Of a DNA stretch of 64,000 nucleotides, positions 17,218 to 26,357 are shown piece after piece (position 1 is the first letter of the stretch; every line of letters starts with the position of its first letter). The position numbers and the translations under genes were made by a program. The notes beneath the pieces are model-generated. The model had not been told where the DNA came from and did not search any database. It saw only the letters and a list, made by a program, of their open reading frames with translations. This DNA is from JAJXZJ01 sp050012855. GTDB taxonomy: Bacteria; Verrucomicrobiota; Verrucomicrobiia; Limisphaerales; J093. The stretch covers positions 1-64,000 of the forward strand of contig JBEKGJ010000004.1 of the NCBI GenBank assembly GCA_050012855.1, given 5' to 3'.

Positions 17218-18342
17218 GTGTCTGTGGCTGAAGCCGTGCGCATTCTGGTTGTGGGTCAGACTCCCCCCCCCTTTGGTGGGCAGGCGGTGATGATTCAGAA
17301 GCTTCTCGAGGGGAAGTACCCCGGCTTCGAGCTCATCCACGTTCGCATGGGATTTTCGCGGGAGATGGATGAAATCGGCCGCTTCCGTTTCGGAAAACTC
17401 CTCGAGCTGGCGGCCCTGCTGGGGCGGTCGTTCCGGGCCTGGCTTCGTTATCGGCCACCGATCCTTTACTATCCGCCGGCCGGACCCAATCTGGTTCCAT
17501 TTCTCAGGGACGTGGTCTTCCTGACGCTCAGCCGGCCGTGGTTCAAGGCAACGATTTTCCACTTCCATGCCAGCGGCGTTTCCGAACTCTACCCGAAACT
17601 GAACCGGCTGCTGCAAGGGGCCTTCTGGCTGGCGTACCGGCGACCGGAACTGGCGATCCGCTCGGCTGCATCCGCCCCCGATGATGGGAGCTTTATGAAC
17701 GCCACCCGGAACGTGGTCCTGCCCCTGGGTCTGGAGGATCATGGCCAGCATCTGACGCCGCGGGCGAGCGGCGGCCACCCGCCGGTCATCCTGTTCGTCG
17801 GGGTCTTGAAACGAACCAAGGGGGTCATGGTTCTGCTGGACGCGTGCCGGCGGCTGCGCGACCTGGGAAAACCATTCCGTCTCGTCGTGGTCGGCAAGTA
17901 TGAGAGTCCGGATTTTGCCAGCGAGGTGCAGGGTTTTGTCCGGACGAACGGACTCACCGAGGCGGTGGCGTTTCCCGGCGTGCTGGTGGGCGCCGACAAA
18001 TGGCGCGCCTACGAGCAGGCGGACCTTTTCTGCTTTCCCAGCTTTTTCGAAGCCGAGTCATTCGGCCTGGTGCTCGTGGAGGCGATGATGTTCCGGCTTC
18101 CGATCGTCGCGACCCGCTGGCGCGGGATTCCCGCCCTGGTCAACGACGGCGACAACGGCTTCCTGGTTGAAACGGAGAACCCGGCCGAAACCGCGGCGAA
18201 GCTGGCGCTGCTTTGCGATCATCCGGCGCTCCGGGAAGAGTTGGGCGGCCGGGGCCGGGAACGCTACCTCGAAGAGTTCTCCAAGGAGATCTTTGAAGCG
18301 CGGATGAACGAGGCCTTCAAACTGGCAGCCTCCATGATATGA
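17218..18342 (+). CDS. Glycosyltransferase family 4
   Basis: The protein has 374 residues, beginning at a GTG (17218; the GTG at 17224 is an alternative). The N-terminal Rossmann domain has the GT4 glycine loop (GQTPPPFGGQAVM). The C-terminal domain carries the donor-binding EX7E motif in FFEAESFGLVLVEAM and the following GIPALVNDGDNGFLV. It is predicted to transfer a sugar from an NDP-sugar at the cytoplasmic membrane face. Its stop overlaps the start of the downstream epimerase gene (ATGA), so the two are coupled. It opens a block of surface-polysaccharide genes that continues to about 24805. Confidence 0.85.
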   Translation: MSVAEAVRILVVGQTPPPFGGQAVMIQKLLEGKYPGFELIHVRMGFSREMDEIGRFRFGKLLELAALLGRSFRAWLRYRPPILYYPPAGPNLVPFLRDVVFLTLSRPWFKATIFHFHASGVSELYPKLNRLLQGAFWLAYRRPELAIRSAASAPDDGSFMNATRNVVLPLGLEDHGQHLTPRASGGHPPVILFVGVLKRTKGVMVLLDACRRLRDLGKPFRLVVVGKYESPDFASEVQGFVRTNGLTEAVAFPGVLVGADKWRAYEQADLFCFPSFFEAESFGLVLVEAMMFRLPIVATRWRGIPALVNDGDNGFLVETENPAETAAKLALLCDHPALREELGGRGRERYLEEFSKEIFEARMNEAFKLAASMI

Positions 18343-19337
18343 AAGTATTGGTCACGGGTGGGTCGGGTTTCATTGGCGCCAATTTGATCCAGTTCCTGGC
18401 CGAACGGGGCGCCCAGGTTCTCAACCTGTCGCTCGATCCTCCGCTCGACCCGGGGCAGCACGCGTTCTGGCGGGCGGGCGACATCATGGACGCCGCCGCC
18501 CTGCGGCGTGGGTTTGCCGGCTTTGCTCCCGACCAGGTGATCCATCTCGCCGCGCGGACGGACTGTCGGGAGGATACGACCGTGGAGGAAAGTTACGCGG
18601 TGAACACCACCGGCACCCGGAATGTCCTGGAGGCGGTGAAGGCGACCCCCTCGATTTCGCGGGTGATCATCACTTCCAGCCAGTTTGTTTGCGGGCCAGG
18701 CTATCTGCCGAAGCGGGACGATGACTATCATCCCGTGACGGTTTATGGCCAAAGCAAGGTCATCACCGAGCAGCTTGCCCGGCAGGCGAACCTGGCCTGT
18801 TGCTGGACCATCGTCCGGCCGACCAATGTCTGGGGGCCGTGGCATATGCGTTATCGGCGCGAGGCCTGGCGGGTCATCGCCCGCGGCTTCTACGCCCATC
18901 CGGGCGGCAAACCGGTGATCCGGTGTTATGCTTATGTTGGCAATGTGGTGCGCCAGATGAACCGGATCCTCGAACTTCCCGCGACCCAGGTGAATGGAAG
19001 GGTCCTTTATCTTGGCGATCCGCCCGCGGACATTTACGAATGGGTCAACGGGTTCTCCCGGGCGCTCACCGGCCGGCCGGCGCGCAAGGTGCCGCGCCTG
19101 CTGCTGCACGGCGCCGGATGGCTGGGTGACGCCATCACCCGCATCCGCGGCAGGCAGTTCTACCTTACCACCCGCCGTTACCGCAGCATGACCACCGATT
19201 ATGTGGTGCCGATGGAGGAAACCTACCAGGTGCTGGGCCGGCCGGAAATCCCGCTCCGCGACGGCATTCAGGAGACGGTCAAATGGTTGCGGGCCGCGGC
19301 GCAGATGCCGGACGGCCTTCAACTCGGCGGTGGCTGA
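18339..19337 (+). CDS. NAD-dependent sugar-nucleotide epimerase/dehydratase
   Basis: This 332-residue extended short-chain dehydrogenase has TGGSGFIGA (residues 6-14), the DIMD and HLAARTD cofactor strands, and the YGQSK catalytic motif (Tyr136, Lys140). The C-terminal substrate domain resembles GalE/RfbB-type enzymes that modify nucleotide sugars. It is translationally coupled to the preceding glycosyltransferase and presumably makes its donor or a related sugar. The stereochemistry of the reaction cannot be deduced. The stop faces the convergent glycosyltransferase gene across 133 bases, in which I see no convincing hairpin terminator. Confidence 0.82.
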   Translation: MKVLVTGGSGFIGANLIQFLAERGAQVLNLSLDPPLDPGQHAFWRAGDIMDAAALRRGFAGFAPDQVIHLAARTDCREDTTVEESYAVNTTGTRNVLEAVKATPSISRVIITSSQFVCGPGYLPKRDDDYHPVTVYGQSKVITEQLARQANLACCWTIVRPTNVWGPWHMRYRREAWRVIARGFYAHPGGKPVIRCYAYVGNVVRQMNRILELPATQVNGRVLYLGDPPADIYEWVNGFSRALTGRPARKVPRLLLHGAGWLGDAITRIRGRQFYLTTRRYRSMTTDYVVPMEETYQVLGRPEIPLRDGIQETVKWLRAAAQMPDGLQLGGG

Positions 19338-19470
19338 TCCCGGATGATTCAAGCCTTTCCCATCCGGCCGGTCACGAGGCCGCGGCCCGAACTTGAAGTC
19401 TCAATGTCACTGCCCGGGGGACATCTAGTTGGCGGCCGAACGCCCGGGGATCATCGCTTCGATGGCAGGG

Positions 19471-20592
19471 TCAAACGGCCCGGGTGGGCGGGCTGAGTTC
19501 TTCGTAAAGCCGGCAGTATTGGTCCGCCACGGCCTTCGCGCTGCGCGCGCGGACGCTTTCGCGAATCTCGGCGGGCGTCGCCATGGGTTTTTCGTCGCGG
19601 AGGACAAGCCGAAGCGTGTCGCGAAGGCTTGTCACGTCGTCCGGCGCAAACAACCGGCCAGTGCGCCCGGACTGGACGATGTCCACGTTGCCGCCGCTGG
19701 CCGAAACCAAGGCGGGGACGCCCAGTGCCAACGCTTCGATCAAGGCGACCGAACACGGCTCATTCGTGGACGGCAGGACAAACCAGTCGGCTTCGCGCAA
19801 GGTTTCCTCCGCGGACAACGTGGCGCCGTGGAGGCGGCAACATCCGGTCACACCACCGGACTGGATCAACCCGCGCAATTGGCGGTCGTAAGCCGCGCAC
19901 CCGGGCGCCTCCGGGACCGGCCCCCAGTGGTGAAACTCGATTTGCCGGCGCTCCGCTTCGTCCAGTTGGGCGATGGCCTCCACCAGCAGGTGCCATTTTT
20001 TTGTGTGGTAGATGTTCCCGAGGCCCACCAGGCGAAGCGGGGCGCCGGCCTTGCGTTCGCGCCGGGAGACCAGCGGCGCGGAAAAGAAACCGTCGGCGCA
20101 ACATTCGGAGATGATGGCCACCCGATCCGCCTCGGGAGACAGACCGTAATGGCGCGCCATGTTGGGCGTCAGCAACGATGTCCGCATGTGGCGGCGGCGG
20201 GCCGCCCAGCGGTAGGGTCCCAACCGGCGGGCATAGGCGTGGTTGGTATAGAGGATGGGCCGATGCCAGAGCACCGCCACCCCGGCGGTGAGGAAGAGCG
20301 CGCCACGCGAATGGGCCTGCAGCACATCGAACGGCTCGACGGCGAGTTGGGCCTTGAGTTCGCCGATGGCGCGGACGGAACGCCACAACAACTGGAAATG
20401 GTTGGCCGATTCCCCCAGCAGGTGGCAGCTGAAACGATAAGTCAGCGCTGGCCGGCGGACCTCACGGTAGGCCTGGTTCACCCAGACGACGTGCTCCACC
20501 CCCAGGTCCGCCGTGGCGGTCTGCAGATTGCGAATGACAGAGAGAATGCCACCAATATCCTCGGTTGCGCCCAGCAGGTGCAGGACTCTCAT
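19471..20592 (-). CDS. Glycosyltransferase family 4
   Basis: The product has 373 residues and starts MRVLHLLGATEDIGGILSV, a GT4-type N-terminal Rossmann segment. The donor-site motif is in PSTNEPCSVALIEALALG followed by GGNVDIVQSGRTGRLF, matching the EX7E pattern. Predicted role: addition of a hexose to a growing lipid-linked glycan. The gene starts one base after the stop of the membrane protein upstream (20594-22135), so both are read as one minus-strand operon divergent from the acyltransferase. It is not a recent duplicate of the glycosyltransferase at 17218; similarity is limited to family motifs. Confidence 0.82.
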   Translation of the reverse strand: MRVLHLLGATEDIGGILSVIRNLQTATADLGVEHVVWVNQAYREVRRPALTYRFSCHLLGESANHFQLLWRSVRAIGELKAQLAVEPFDVLQAHSRGALFLTAGVAVLWHRPILYTNHAYARRLGPYRWAARRRHMRTSLLTPNMARHYGLSPEADRVAIISECCADGFFSAPLVSRRERKAGAPLRLVGLGNIYHTKKWHLLVEAIAQLDEAERRQIEFHHWGPVPEAPGCAAYDRQLRGLIQSGGVTGCCRLHGATLSAEETLREADWFVLPSTNEPCSVALIEALALGVPALVSASGGNVDIVQSGRTGRLFAPDDVTSLRDTLRLVLRDEKPMATPAEIRESVRARSAKAVADQYCRLYEELSPPTRAV

Positions 20593-20593
20593 A

Positions 20594-22135
20594 TCATGAT
20601 CCGCCCACCCCCTGCGCCACCGGCACCTCGTCCGCCCCCGGTTGGGCCCGCTGGCGCAGCATCCGTTCGCACAGAATCACCAGCCCGCACGGAAGCCCGA
20701 GCGTCAGCATCGCCGCGCAGGCGTTGCCCTGGATGAAGACAAAACCGAACAAGGTGCTGAGCCAACTGGCGGCCGAGAGACAGCAGGCCAGGGCAAACCG
20801 ATCTTCGTAGCCGTGACGCCGCGTTTCCCGGAAAATGCGCCACGAGGCGATGGAACCCCCCAAAATCACCAGTAACATGCAAAGGCAGCCAGGAAGACCG
20901 GTGTCAACCATCAAGCCAATCAGCCCGCTCGCGAACGCGCCTTGCTCCACGAACAAGTTGATCGTGCGCAAATCCGGATGCTCCGCCGAGTTGAAAGCGG
21001 CATTCCAGATGGGAAACCCGCGGCCAATCCAGAGATTGTGCGGGATCATTTTTATCCCAATCGTAGCCATTTCCTTGCGCATCATGTAGGTTCCGTTGGC
21101 GTCCAACTCCGCCTTGGCGTTAACCTGGATCCCCGGCAGAAAACTGACCGCGCGCTGGCCGGCGTCCGGCAACGCATCCGCGAAAATATAGACAAAGGCC
21201 AGCAACGGCACCAGAACACAACCGACCAGCAACTGGTGCCGCATTGTGAAAAAGCGTTGGGCCCAGGCCATGATCGCGAACATGATGACCAAGCTGATAA
21301 AGAACGACCGGTGGCCGCTCAATAAACCCACGCCCAACCCGATGGCCAGGGCCGGCAGCAGCCAGATGCCACGACCGGTAAGAAACCGGCGTAACGGGTT
21401 GTACAAGAGCAGTACCCCGACGATCCCCAGGCCGAGTGACTGGAAGGATTGGAGCCGGCGGAAGCCAAAGTTCTGGAAGTTTTGTTCGAAATTGAACGAA
21501 TCCACTGGCGGGGTCAGCATATAAAACACCCATTGAAACTTGCCGGTTGCCACCGCCAGGTCCGGCACCAGGAACGTGAACATCAAGGCATATTGCAGCA
21601 CGATCAACCGGAAGACGGTCTTCTCGTTCATGTCAGTCAAGGCAAACAGCACCGGAAAGATGGCGCAAATGATGTTGGCCACATACTGCCTCGCACCGCT
21701 CGTGCCGCCCAAGGAATGGAAACCGACATGGTGGGCACGCATCAAGATGAACATCACGAGCGAGAACCCGACCACGCCGAGGTAAACGCACTTGTTTCGC
21801 CGCAAGGTCTCGCCAAACGAAGCGCTCTGGTGCCGGAGCATGATCGTGACGACGGCCCCGGACCACCCCAGAAACCCCGCCACCTCCCAGGCGTTCATGA
21901 AGCCAAACAGAAACGGCACCACCAGGGCGGAGCCGAAGGTGACGATCGCCACCCGGGCCGCTATTTGCGCATGGTATGGCAGGGTGGCAAGGCCGAGGAC
22001 GCCCGCCACCATCATGGCGATGAAATGCAGGTCGGACGCGAGGAAAATGCCGAGCAACAGCACCGCCACGGCCAGTACACCATACCACAGAAGAAGCTGC
22101 AGTTTCAGCCGGCTATCAATTGCTAATGTTGACAT
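20594..22135 (-). CDS. O-antigen polymerase/ligase-like membrane protein
   Basis: The protein has 513 residues from the ATG at 22135 (MSTLAIDSRLKLQLLLWYGV). A longer reading to 22288 adds only a basic, non-membrane leader and was not used. There are about twelve hydrophobic helices, with one longer periplasmic loop after PDAGQRAVSFLPGI. The segment RFLTGRGIWLLPAL followed by LLSGHRSFFISL resembles the Wzy_C core of O-antigen ligases and polymerases. Such proteins polymerise or transfer undecaprenyl-linked glycans on the periplasmic face. Polymerase and ligase cannot be separated by sequence alone. It is the first gene of a two-gene operon with the glycosyltransferase. Confidence 0.75.
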   Translation of the reverse strand: MSTLAIDSRLKLQLLLWYGVLAVAVLLLGIFLASDLHFIAMMVAGVLGLATLPYHAQIAARVAIVTFGSALVVPFLFGFMNAWEVAGFLGWSGAVVTIMLRHQSASFGETLRRNKCVYLGVVGFSLVMFILMRAHHVGFHSLGGTSGARQYVANIICAIFPVLFALTDMNEKTVFRLIVLQYALMFTFLVPDLAVATGKFQWVFYMLTPPVDSFNFEQNFQNFGFRRLQSFQSLGLGIVGVLLLYNPLRRFLTGRGIWLLPALAIGLGVGLLSGHRSFFISLVIMFAIMAWAQRFFTMRHQLLVGCVLVPLLAFVYIFADALPDAGQRAVSFLPGIQVNAKAELDANGTYMMRKEMATIGIKMIPHNLWIGRGFPIWNAAFNSAEHPDLRTINLFVEQGAFASGLIGLMVDTGLPGCLCMLLVILGGSIASWRIFRETRRHGYEDRFALACCLSAASWLSTLFGFVFIQGNACAAMLTLGLPCGLVILCERMLRQRAQPGADEVPVAQGVGGS

Positions 22136-22430
22136 GCTGTGCTTTAAATACTCATCTTCACCACCCGCGCAGGCCCATTTCCCCGCCGGAGATCCGCCGA
22201 CGCGACTGCCATTTCGATCCCATTTCTGCGACCATCGCCACCGCGATGCTCTTTCGTGGCAGAGCAGGGACCGACGGATTCGGCGCATCAGACGTCCCTC
22301 TCGGACACCTGGCCTTCAGCCATGCGCACGACCGCTGGACACCCCCCGCCCAGTCAAGCCTTTGGGAGAATAGCTGCCGGTTTTTGCTTGTCAACGCCAG
22401 CTTGGTTGTTCAGCGTGCCGTGCCGTCTTT

Positions 22431-23606
22431 GTGTCGATGGCGTTGTTCCGCCGGAGCAACCAACCCAGAATGCGCGCAACCGAACAGCACGTCAGTTTCT
22501 TGGACTCGATCCGGGGATTCGCTGTTCTCGCGGTGTTCTTGTACCACTGCCTGGGTTCGGCTTTTCATCAGTTTCATCTCCCGTGGGCTGGGCTGGTCCA
22601 GGATCCCCGGGGAGCCGGCGTCTTTGCACTACTCTATCCGCTGACCTTGGGCTGGGGTGGGGTCGCCGTTTTTTTTGCGGTTTCAGGATTCTGCATCCAC
22701 CTGAGTTTTGCGCGCAGCCGGGCTGGGGGCCATCCGATGATGGTGTTTTTTGTGCGAAGAACGTTCCGGATCTACCCCCCCTACTTGGCGGCGCTTCTCC
22801 TGTTTGCGCTGGCCTTTCCCGGGATCCGGCTGACATTCACCAAGCCAGACGACACTTGGCAGTTCTTCAGCCACCTCTTCATGGTTCACAACCTGGACCC
22901 CGCCACCTTCTTCGGCATCAACAGTGCCTTCTGGAGCCTGGCGGTCGAGGTTCAGCTCTATCTGATCTATCCTGTTCTGTTGTGGCTCGTGGCGCGCCTG
23001 GGTTGGACGGCGACGCTGATCCTGCTGGGCGTCGTCGAAGGCGGGCTCCGTCTGCTCCATGGGCTGGATGTCACAGGGTTGACCGCCATCCTGCCGGAAT
23101 GCCTGGTGAACTCGCCTCTGTTCTATTGGTTTAGCTGGTCCATCGGCGCTGCCTTGGCTGATGCTTGGGAAAAGAAGCGCATCCCTGCCTTTCCCAGAAA
23201 TTCAGTGGCGTTTGCCCTGGTAGCGGTCGTTGTGTGCGACTGGATAAAGCCATTAAGTGCCTTCGCCTTTCCTCTCTTTTCTCTCGCGACGATATTTGTC
23301 ATCGGCCGAACGCTGCAAAACGATGTCGCGTCAACGGAATGTCCGAGGTGGCTTAAACATCTCAACCAGGCCGGAGTTTACAGCTACAGCATTTACCTTC
23401 TGCACCAGCCGTTGATCCGAGTCGGTAAGATTCCCCTGAAACTCCTTCCGCATGTTTTTTTCCCGCCGATCGTGGTCTTAGGACTCTGCTGCCTGAGCTG
23501 GATTCTTGTGTTTCTGCTCGCTCGCCTCATGTTTCGGTGGATCGAACAACCAGGCATTCGACTGGGCAAACTCGTGCTCAAGAGGCTTGGGTTATCCCGG
23601 GCCTGA
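22431..23606 (+). CDS. Membrane acyltransferase (acyltransferase-3 family)
   Basis: The protein has about 391 residues and starts at the GTG at 22431 or the ATG at 22437. An ATG at 22470 lies closer to the conserved SFLDSIRGFAVLAVFLYHC motif. That motif carries the family Arg-Gly and catalytic-like His, and a second motif follows in AVFFAVSGFCIHL and FFVRRTFRIYPPY. About ten membrane helices follow, and the C-terminal YSIYLLHQPLI segment is typical. These enzymes transfer acetyl or other acyl groups to sugars of exopolysaccharide or lipopolysaccharide. The promoter should lie in the 295-base gap shared with the divergent minus-strand operon. Confidence 0.85.
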   Translation: MSMALFRRSNQPRMRATEQHVSFLDSIRGFAVLAVFLYHCLGSAFHQFHLPWAGLVQDPRGAGVFALLYPLTLGWGGVAVFFAVSGFCIHLSFARSRAGGHPMMVFFVRRTFRIYPPYLAALLLFALAFPGIRLTFTKPDDTWQFFSHLFMVHNLDPATFFGINSAFWSLAVEVQLYLIYPVLLWLVARLGWTATLILLGVVEGGLRLLHGLDVTGLTAILPECLVNSPLFYWFSWSIGAALADAWEKKRIPAFPRNSVAFALVAVVVCDWIKPLSAFAFPLFSLATIFVIGRTLQNDVASTECPRWLKHLNQAGVYSYSIYLLHQPLIRVGKIPLKLLPHVFFPPIVVLGLCCLSWILVFLLARLMFRWIEQPGIRLGKLVLKRLGLSRA

Positions 23607-24025
23607 TCTCACACCGGCTCGCGCTCATTAGGCCCTCTTGCCAGCAACGTGTTCGGAGGTTCGCAACGTCTTCTCATTCCGGAGGCAGCCGGCGTGTGGC
23701 CAGGTTTGCGTTTTCTTGTCCGCTCGGGACGAGTGCGTGATGACGCTCGCGACGGGAATGCCGACGTCGGCCAGTGCGCCAAGCCGTTTTGGCCGTCGAA
23801 TGCGCCTTTCATCCCAGATGACCGGCCACCACCGAGGGCGCCATTGCCCAGATGCGCTCCAACCGCTCAAACGAGGGTAACCTGCCTGGATCGGGTCGGG
23901 CGTGAGCGCCCCGCCGCGTGCCGGGCGGAGAGGAAACGATCCGCACCTCGCCCCCCGGCGCCCGCGCGCGCGAAATCAATCCCGATCCTGCTTCCTCCTT
24001 GCAATCGCCACGGCCGGCAACCACG
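23607..24025. other. Intergenic region; possible dispersed element, function unknown
   Basis: These 419 bases lie between the acyltransferase and methyltransferase genes. Two overlapping minus-strand open frames cover 23609-23870 but show no domain, and neither has a good ribosome site. One of them (with segments SAFPSRASSRTRPER and GMRRRCEPPNTLLAR) reminds me of short hypothetical frames I have seen in unrelated genomes. It may therefore be a dispersed repeat or structured RNA rather than a gene. I cannot confirm this. No tRNA-like fold is apparent. Confidence 0.35.
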
Positions 24026-24805
24026 ATGCGCCCCGAAACCAATATGGCCAGCCAGGAAGTGTTCGAGCGTGTCTATCGCGGGCGGCAGAGCGCCTTCCGC
24101 CACCTGGCCTACATGCGCATGGCCAAGGTGTTGTTGACGCTGCAGGTTCTGGACAGGGCCGGCGTGAGCCTGGCGGGCAAAGCGGTTTTCGACTATGGGT
24201 TTGGCGCCGGCACCTTCTTCCGCCATTGCCCCGCCAGTGCGCGCCTTGTTGGCGTGGAACTGGATCCGGTCAATGTCGCGGACGTGCAACGAAACCTGCA
24301 GCAGCGCGGATTTCCCAGTGTCCGCCTCGAAGCCATCCAGATCGAACAGTGGGAGCGGCACCCGCTCCTGCAGGAGCAATACGACGTCTTTCTGTGCAGC
24401 CACGTCCTGGAACACCTGCCCGACCCCGCGGCCTTCCTGTCCCGCATTCGGCGTTGCCTCAAACCGGAAGGCGTTTTTGTCGGATTGGTCCCGCTGAATG
24501 AGCGTCGAGCCAATCCGCATCACGTCCAGATTTGCGATCGCGCGAAGATCCAGGGGTGGCTGGAGCAGGCCGGACTGCGACCGCGCTGCTACATGGAAAG
24601 TGATCCGTGGACCTACTGGTCGCAGCCGCTGTTCGCTTACGATACCGGCTGGCGCCATAAGGCGGCCCAGGTGCTGAGTCTGGCACTGGGCGTTCCGTCC
24701 ACGCTGCTGGGCCACCGGGCCTGGCAGGCCCTGTCGCCCTGGTGCGTCCGGCTGACCGGCTCGAAGCCGACCCAGGCGGCTTTCGTGGCCAACCGGGTGG
24801 ATTGA
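24026..24805 (+). CDS. Class I SAM-dependent methyltransferase
   Basis: The protein has 259 residues from the ATG at 24026; the ATG at 24044 is also plausible, and an upstream in-frame ATG at 23918 gives an unstructured leader. The SAM-binding motif I is FDYGFGAGTFF, the acidic end of strand two is GVELDP, and motif IV is VFLCSHVLEHLPDP, followed by LKPEGVFVGLVPL. This is the Methyltransf_11/23-type architecture found in polysaccharide and lipid clusters. Its position next to glycan genes suggests methylation of a sugar or glycan end, although the substrate is not determined. Confidence 0.82.
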   Translation: MRPETNMASQEVFERVYRGRQSAFRHLAYMRMAKVLLTLQVLDRAGVSLAGKAVFDYGFGAGTFFRHCPASARLVGVELDPVNVADVQRNLQQRGFPSVRLEAIQIEQWERHPLLQEQYDVFLCSHVLEHLPDPAAFLSRIRRCLKPEGVFVGLVPLNERRANPHHVQICDRAKIQGWLEQAGLRPRCYMESDPWTYWSQPLFAYDTGWRHKAAQVLSLALGVPSTLLGHRAWQALSPWCVRLTGSKPTQAAFVANRVD

Positions 24806-25022
24806 CGCCATTCCGCAAGGTCCGCAGCGGGCCGCGCACACGGACGAGATCCCTGCGGACGATCGCTATTCCCGGAGAACGCAAACCCAGGGTGGCATCG
24901 GGCGAAGCGGCAACGCCTCAGCGATTGAACCGATCCAACGGTGCCATTTTCCCGCGAGGCGACCAGGGTTTGCGCCAGATACTCTTTGCCGGCGCACCGG
25001 CGGCGTCGCTAGATTCGGCGGC

Positions 25023-26252
25023 GTGGCATCCGCCGATCGCACGCAACGCACCTACCGGCTGGAGTTGCAGCGCGCCGTCGCCAACGGGGTGCTCGAATCC
25101 GCCGGGGCGACGTTCCTGCTGCTCATCGCCGTGCGCTGGTTTCACGCGGGCGGAACCGCCAAGGCGCTGGTGGCCGGCGGCGGGAGCGCCGGGCTGTTGC
25201 TGACGCCCCTGGTGGTGTCGCTGGTGGCCCGCCGCCAGTGGCCCGCCGCCCGGGCGGCGGCGCGCTTCGCCATCGTTGGCGCCGCCGTTTTCCTCCTCAT
25301 GGCCGCGGTGCCGTGGCTGCCGCTCTACGTGCTGGGGAGCATGGTGACGATGGCCTCGGCCTCGGCGGTGATCCCGCTGTTGACCCAGATCTACCAGGAG
25401 AACTACCCCGAGGACCGGCGCGGCAAACTCTTCTCCCACGCCGTGATGGTCCGCATCGCCACGGTGGTGGTGTTCAGCTACCTGGCCGGCCAATGGCTGT
25501 CGCAGGACCTGGCGCATTTCCGGTGGCTGCTGCTGGCTTTCGCCGCGGCGTTCGCGTTCGCCGCGTGGTGCCTCCATCGTTACCCCTCGCGGCCCCTGAC
25601 CTACGACGGCGGCGCCAATCCGTTTCGGGCCATGCGCTTCGTGCGCGACGACCGCCTGTTCCGGCACACGCTGATTTGTTGGATGCTCATGGGCTTCGCG
25701 AACCTGATGATGCTGCCGATGCGCGTGGAATATCTGGCCAACCCGCGGCACGGTCTGGCCCTGCCGGTCAGTGAAATCGCCCTGCTGGCCAGCGTGGTGC
25801 CCAACCTCGCGCGCCTGCTGATGAGCCAGGTCTGGGGCCGGCTGTTCGACCGGATGAATTTCTTCCTCCTGCGCGTGATCCTCAACCTCGGCTTCGCCGC
25901 GGGCATCGTGACGTTCTTCACCAGCAATTCGTTCCCCGGCCTGATGGCGGGCGCCCTGATCTTCGGCGTGTCCAACGCCGGCGGCGACGTGGCCTGGGGC
26001 TTGTGGGTCACCAAGCTTTCAGCGCCGCAGCACGTCGCCGATTACATGAGCGTCCACACGTTTTTCACCGGTGTGCGCGGGGTGCTGGCGCCGCTGCTGG
26101 CGTTCCAGCTGAGCGCCGGCGTGTCGCTGGCCGCGCTTGGCTGGGTCAGCACCGGCCTCATCGTGGTCGCGAGCCTGATGCTGCTTCCGGAGGCGCGGTT
26201 CAGCCGCGAAGTCCGCCGCGGCCCCGGGCTGACCGAGGAAATCTCGGAGTAG
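25023..26252 (+). CDS. Major facilitator superfamily transporter
   Basis: The protein has 409 residues starting at a GTG (25023) and about twelve hydrophobic helices in two groups, separated by a central charged loop near residue 200 (PLTYDGGANPFRAMRFVRDD). The helix 2-3 loop lacks the classic MFS GxxxDRxGRR motif, but the helix 8-9 loop has a similar string (QVWGRLFDRM). It lies in the inner membrane and probably acts as a proton-driven transporter, with unknown substrate. It ends 106 bases before the PadR gene and is unlikely to share that promoter, because the operator repeats lie between them. Confidence 0.8.
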   Translation: MASADRTQRTYRLELQRAVANGVLESAGATFLLLIAVRWFHAGGTAKALVAGGGSAGLLLTPLVVSLVARRQWPAARAAARFAIVGAAVFLLMAAVPWLPLYVLGSMVTMASASAVIPLLTQIYQENYPEDRRGKLFSHAVMVRIATVVVFSYLAGQWLSQDLAHFRWLLLAFAAAFAFAAWCLHRYPSRPLTYDGGANPFRAMRFVRDDRLFRHTLICWMLMGFANLMMLPMRVEYLANPRHGLALPVSEIALLASVVPNLARLLMSQVWGRLFDRMNFFLLRVILNLGFAAGIVTFFTSNSFPGLMAGALIFGVSNAGGDVAWGLWVTKLSAPQHVADYMSVHTFFTGVRGVLAPLLAFQLSAGVSLAALGWVSTGLIVVASLMLLPEARFSREVRRGPGLTEEISE

Positions 26253-26294
26253 CCCGGGCCCGGATCGCGGGCCGGCCGGGCGGTTGTTTCTTCC

Positions 26295-26347
26295 CTTGAC
26301 AATCTAGGCAAGCGGCGCAATTGTCCTCCCTAGACAGTCTAGGCAAG
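26295..26347 (+). promoter_or_regulatory. Duplicated PadR-type operator and candidate promoter
   Basis: Two 18-bp direct repeats, CTTGACAATCTAGGCAAG (26295-26312) and CTAGACAGTCTAGGCAAG (26330-26347), match at 16 of 18 positions and are 35 bp apart centre to centre. The second contains a perfect palindrome, CTAGAC-A-GTCTAG (26330-26342); the first is its imperfect version. The first also overlaps a TTGACA hexamer with a weak AATTGT hexamer 17 bases downstream. The second ends 10 bases before the PadR start codon. This layout suits autoregulation by a dimeric winged-helix repressor. Confidence 0.7.
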
Positions 26348-26357
26348 AAACACTGCC

